64,000 nt of DNA, from assembly GCA_963969345.1 (NCBI GenBank), contig OZ017769.1, positions 8,311,725 to 8,375,724 on the forward strand, written 5' to 3'. A program made the translations under genes and the position numbers. Every line of letters begins with the position of its first letter. Position 1 is the first letter of the stretch. Shown here one piece after another: positions 61,054 through 64,000 of the stretch. The notes under the pieces are model-generated. The model made no database searches. It saw only the letters and a program-made list of their open reading frames with translations, and was not told the origin of the DNA. The DNA comes from Turbatrix aceti. Lineage: Eukaryota; Nematoda; Chromadorea; Rhabditida; Panagrolaimidae.

Positions 61054-62847
61054 ATGGTGTCCTCGACGGCACAACAACTCATCCGCGAGTTCGAGGCCCT
61101 CTTCGGCCGGGCTCCCCTCCTCATCGTCCGCTGTCCGGGTCGCGTCAACCTCATCGGCGAGCACATCGACTACTCCGGCTACTCGGTGCTCCCGATGGCC
61201 ATCGAGCAGTCCGTCTACATCGCCGTCGCCCCCAACGGCACGACGACCCTCCGTCTGCGGAACCTCGGCGGACAGTACGAGGACTACGATCACCCGACAA
61301 CCGAGCCGTGGACCGGGACGACGCAGCCCAAGTGGCAGCACTACTTCCTTGCCGGCTGGACAGGTGGACTACAGTTGCTTGACGCGGACTTCCCGGCCCC
61401 AGGCCTGGATGTCCTCGTCACCGGAAACGTTCCTCCCAACGCGGGACTCAGTAGCTCGTCGGCAATCGTCTGCGCCGCGCTCCTCGCCACCTGGGCGGGC
61501 TCCGCGAAGGAGCCCAAGTCGCCCGACGCCATCGATCGCTCTGGCATCGCCGAACTCGCCGCCCGTGTCGAGCACCTGATCGGCGTAGAAGGCGGTGGCA
61601 TGGACCAGGCATCCGAATGCCTCTCCCAGGCCGGTCGAGCGCTGCGCATCGACTTCAACCCGCTCATGTCGACCCCCGTGTCGCTGCCGCCCGAGGCATG
61701 CTTCGCGGTCGTGCACTCTGGGGCATCGATGAACAAGGGCGCGACGTCGTACTACAACGAGCGCGTCGTCGAGTGCCGGATCGCAGCGCAGATCATCGCG
61801 AAACGCACCAGCCACTGCAACTGGCGCGAGGTGAGGACGCTTCGCGACCTGGCGGAATACCTGGCCAAGGAGCCCGATGAAATGATCGGGATCGTCCGGA
61901 CTCATTTTGAAGAAAAGTCAATGACCAGGGACGAGATTGTTCGGGAATTGGAGACCATCGATGGAGATTTTGTGGAGAACTCGCTGAACCAGGTTACGTC
62001 TAACAGTAAGTTGAAGGAATGGGGAATCAATTTTTTGGGGAAACGAAACTGATTTTTTTGAGAAAAAACGGTTTCCGGGGGGAAAAACGTACACATTCCA
62101 TCCGGGAACCATAATTTCTGTTTGCTTCGAGTACGGTATTATACAACTTTTTCGTGGTGAAAGTTTAGTTCGGCAATGGTTTTTGCCAATTTTTTTTGAG
62201 AAAAACCGTATCCTGGGTGGAAAAACGTAAAAGTTTTCCATTTACAGTAAAAAAACGTCAATTTTAATTATTTTTTTTAAATTTTCCCCCCAGGAGACCC
62301 AATTTCCGTTTTTTGCGTATGATAACGGAGCATTTCTAAAATTTTTCGTGCTGAAAGTTCAGCAATGGTTTTTTGTCAATTTTTGCCCCAAAACTGCGAT
62401 TTTTTCGAATTTACCCCAAATTTTGACTATTTTTGTTAACGAACCCGATTCTGATCACTTCCATCCCGTGCCCTTGCAGAGCAAGTCTTCCTCCTCCGAG
62501 ACCGAGCCCTGCACGTCTACGCCGAAGCCGACCGTGTCTACCAGTTCCAGGCAGCGTGCGAGCGTGAGGACCTCGTCGAGATGAGTCGCCTCATGAACGG
62601 CTCCTTCGCTTCGTGCCGCGACCTCTACGACTGCTCCTGCCCCGAGCTGAACGAGACCGTCGCGCAGTGCCTCGATGCCGGCTGCCTGGGGGCCCGTCTG
62701 ACGGGTGCTGGCTGGGGCGGGTGCGTCGTGGCTCTCGTCGACAAGTCCCGGCTCGCGGACATCGCGCCCAAGCTGAGCGTGCTCTTCTGGAGCGAGCCCG
62801 CTGCTGGCATCGAGCTCTCCTACTGCCAGAAGGACTCAGCTGCGTGA
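61054..62847 (+). CDS. GALK2-type N-acetylgalactosamine/galactose kinase (GHMP family)
   Basis: Exons 61054-62005 and 62480-62847, 439 residues. Cytosolic sugar-1-kinase. The galactokinase signature is GRVNLIGEHIDYSGYSVLP; GHMP motif 2 is VPPNAGLSSSSAIVC; the catalytic-Asp segment is EGGGMDQASE; motif 3 is ARLTGAGWGGCVVAL. GEHIDYSGYSV with an aromatic/Ser-rich specificity patch, MNKGATSYYNERVVECR and SCRDLYDCSCPELN follow GALK2 more than GALK1, so GalNAc may be the substrate (inference). Exon joins are in phase. The ATG directly follows the acceptor TTGCCAG, so a very short leader or trans-splicing is likely. The 474-bp intron contains duplicated repeats. Confidence 0.92.
62060..62430. repeat. 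Duplicated repeat units in the GALK2 intron
   Basis: Two copies of the motif TTTTTCGTGGTGAAAGTT (62147-62165; 62344-62361 with one change) each followed by AGC/GGCAATGGTTTTT. Two GAGAAAAA...GGTGGAAAAACGTA segments precede them (62070 and 62201). The same motif occurs in two VPS50 introns. Confidence 0.75.
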
Positions 62848-63504
62848 AGCCGCCTTTTTTGCTTTCACTTATCAATTTTTTTTATTATTTAGATCTTTTT
62901 GCAAAAAATGACAAAAAAAGCAATAATAAATATTATCATAACACAATGAATGCTTATACTTATATCATGGGTGTGCTTCACTTTTTTTGTGTTTTTCGAA
63001 GACGCATAACAGTGGATACACAGGATAGGGTGTCGACGAAGGAGAAAGAAGATCAGAAACATGCCAAAGAAGGGTTATTTTAATCTGAAAAAAATAATCA
63101 CGGTCATGGAATTCTGGAAAGACTTCTTTCCCCGTGAAAATGTCTATCAAATCTTTTTTTCCGGCTAAAAATCCTTTTGACGGGCAGAAAATCCGATAAT
63201 CAGTCACTAATAAATTAAAAAAGTGCTTATAAAATCCCAAACTAAAAATAAGCTAAAGCAACAGAAAAAAAGTACCATTACCATAAATTAAAAAAAGTTA
63301 GTATTGTTGTTGACAGAGAGCATAGGACTTGATTTGATTTGCTTTCAGCACGAAAATACATTCATTAAAAATACAGTATGTAGATAAAATTGTTATTATC
63401 GGGTTAATACGTCGATAGTGGCCAAGAGGATGAGGAAAGGACCCACCTTACTTCTTGCTTGCTGGTGTCGTTAGTTCGATACATATTTGGACCATTCAAG
63501 ACGC
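62848..63504. other. Convergent 3' flanks of GALK2 and SCAMP
   Basis: A/T-rich, no gene. Should hold both 3' UTRs. Confidence 0.55.
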
Positions 63505-64000
63505 CTAATACCGTCCGGCAACCGCCTCATTGACAGCGTGGGCTGCAGCAGCGCGAGCCGCGGTGTTGGCAGCGTTCTGGACGTCCTTGTTCGACATGAC
63601 GCCATCGCTGAACTCCTTTCGGGCTTTTTCCATCGTGAATCCGGCTCCCCTGTAGAATCGATGCACTTTGAGCAGGGAAAAGACCATGCCGGCACACGCG
63701 ACGGAAAATGCGAGGGCAGTGACGGTCATGAGGAGGGCGACGAAGACGTGCTTCGAGTACATGTCAACGGCTGTCGTCCATCCACAGGCGTAGGCTGAGA
63801 ATCCAAATGCTTGAATGAGGCAGAAAATGCTATGGAAGAAGAGGACGAAGAAGAATATCATAAAATTGAATGAGCTGTCATCTCTGGAAAAAAATACGGT
63901 TAACAAAAAGGTAAAAACAATTTCAAAAAAAATGGATGACTCACCTAAAAGCCTTGTAGACAGGTCGGAACCAGAACAAAAACGAGCACGGTGAGAGAAG
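63505..64000 (-). CDS. scm-1: Secretory carrier-associated membrane protein (SCAMP), C-terminal part
   Basis: Two exons are seen, 63945-64000 (running off the end) and 63505-63883. Membrane protein of recycling and secretory vesicles. The first piece reads SPCSFLFWFRPVYKAFR, the conserved amphipathic segment between membrane helices 2 and 3; then DDSSFNFMIFFF, two more hydrophobic helices with a CGW motif, and the cytosolic tail HRFYRGAGFTMEKARKEF ending in an Ala-rich stretch and VAGRY. N-terminal NPF repeats and helices 1-2 are outside the window. Confidence 0.9.
   Translation of the reverse strand, partial: FSHRARFCSGSDLSTRLLGESSIFFEIVFTFLLTVFFSRDDSSFNFMIFFFVLFFHSIFCLIQAFGFSAYACGWTTAVDMYSKHVFVALLMTVTALAFSVACAGMVFSLLKVHRFYRGAGFTMEKARKEFSDGVMSNKDVQNAANTAARAAAAHAVNEAVAGRY

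Overview
The window is from a nematode nuclear genome. Evidence: a cuticle-type collagen with a furin-like site, a PAT-10-type troponin C, single-exon serpentine-type receptors, a worm-type Argonaute lacking slicer residues, a MUT-7-like exonuclease of about 910 residues, and histone genes ending in the metazoan stem-loop with C as first loop base, as in worms. Exons are GC-rich and introns and spacers are rich in T and A runs, unlike a typical Caenorhabditis; I cannot name the species. All gene models were built by hand from splice signals and reading phase, and nearly all sum to whole codons.

Layout. 0.3-1.8 kb (-): Scratch/Snail-family zinc-finger gene, running off the window. 4.5-6.1 kb (+): SH2-tyrosine kinase of the Fer type. 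8.8-13.9 kb (+): array of sushi (CCP) domains in two blocks. 14.2-15.0 kb (-): 7TM receptor. 15-19.6 kb: spacer with a non-autonomous hAT-like element. 19.6-20.5 kb (+): two-TM protein. 20.7-22.6 kb (-): isopentenyl-diphosphate isomerase followed closely by signal peptidase subunit 3, probably one operon. 23.7-24.5 kb (+): dephospho-CoA kinase. 25.2-29.3 kb (-): syndetin/VPS50. 29.6-30.9 kb (+): phosphopantothenoylcysteine synthetase. 31.2-34.3 kb (-): Argonaute. 35.3-36.1 kb (-): PDCD6/ALG-2. 37.1-37.4 kb (+): DPH3. 37.8-38.7 kb (+): collagen. 38.75-43.2 kb (-): single-module NRPS-like reductase with architecture A-T-R-SDR. 44.5-46.3 kb: AT-rich island with a second 7TM receptor between direct repeats, plus an H2A fragment and a 40-bp perfect palindrome. 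46.5-50.2 kb: histone cluster (H3, broken H2A, H4, H2A, H2B). 51.6-52.9 kb (+): secreted lectin-like protein. 53.0-56.8 kb (-): MUT-7/EXD3-like exonuclease. 59.3-59.9 kb (+): troponin C. 61.0-62.8 kb (+): GALK2-type kinase. 63.5-64 kb (-): SCAMP, running off the window.

Possible links between genes: two steps of CoA synthesis flank VPS50; the Argonaute and MUT-7-like proteins belong to families that cooperate in worm small-RNA silencing; the NRPS-like enzyme would need a phosphopantetheine arm, which derives from CoA. The best candidates for undescribed biology are the NRPS-like A-T-R-SDR enzyme, the sushi-domain locus with apparent alternative start and end exons, and an intronic repeat shared by unrelated genes.
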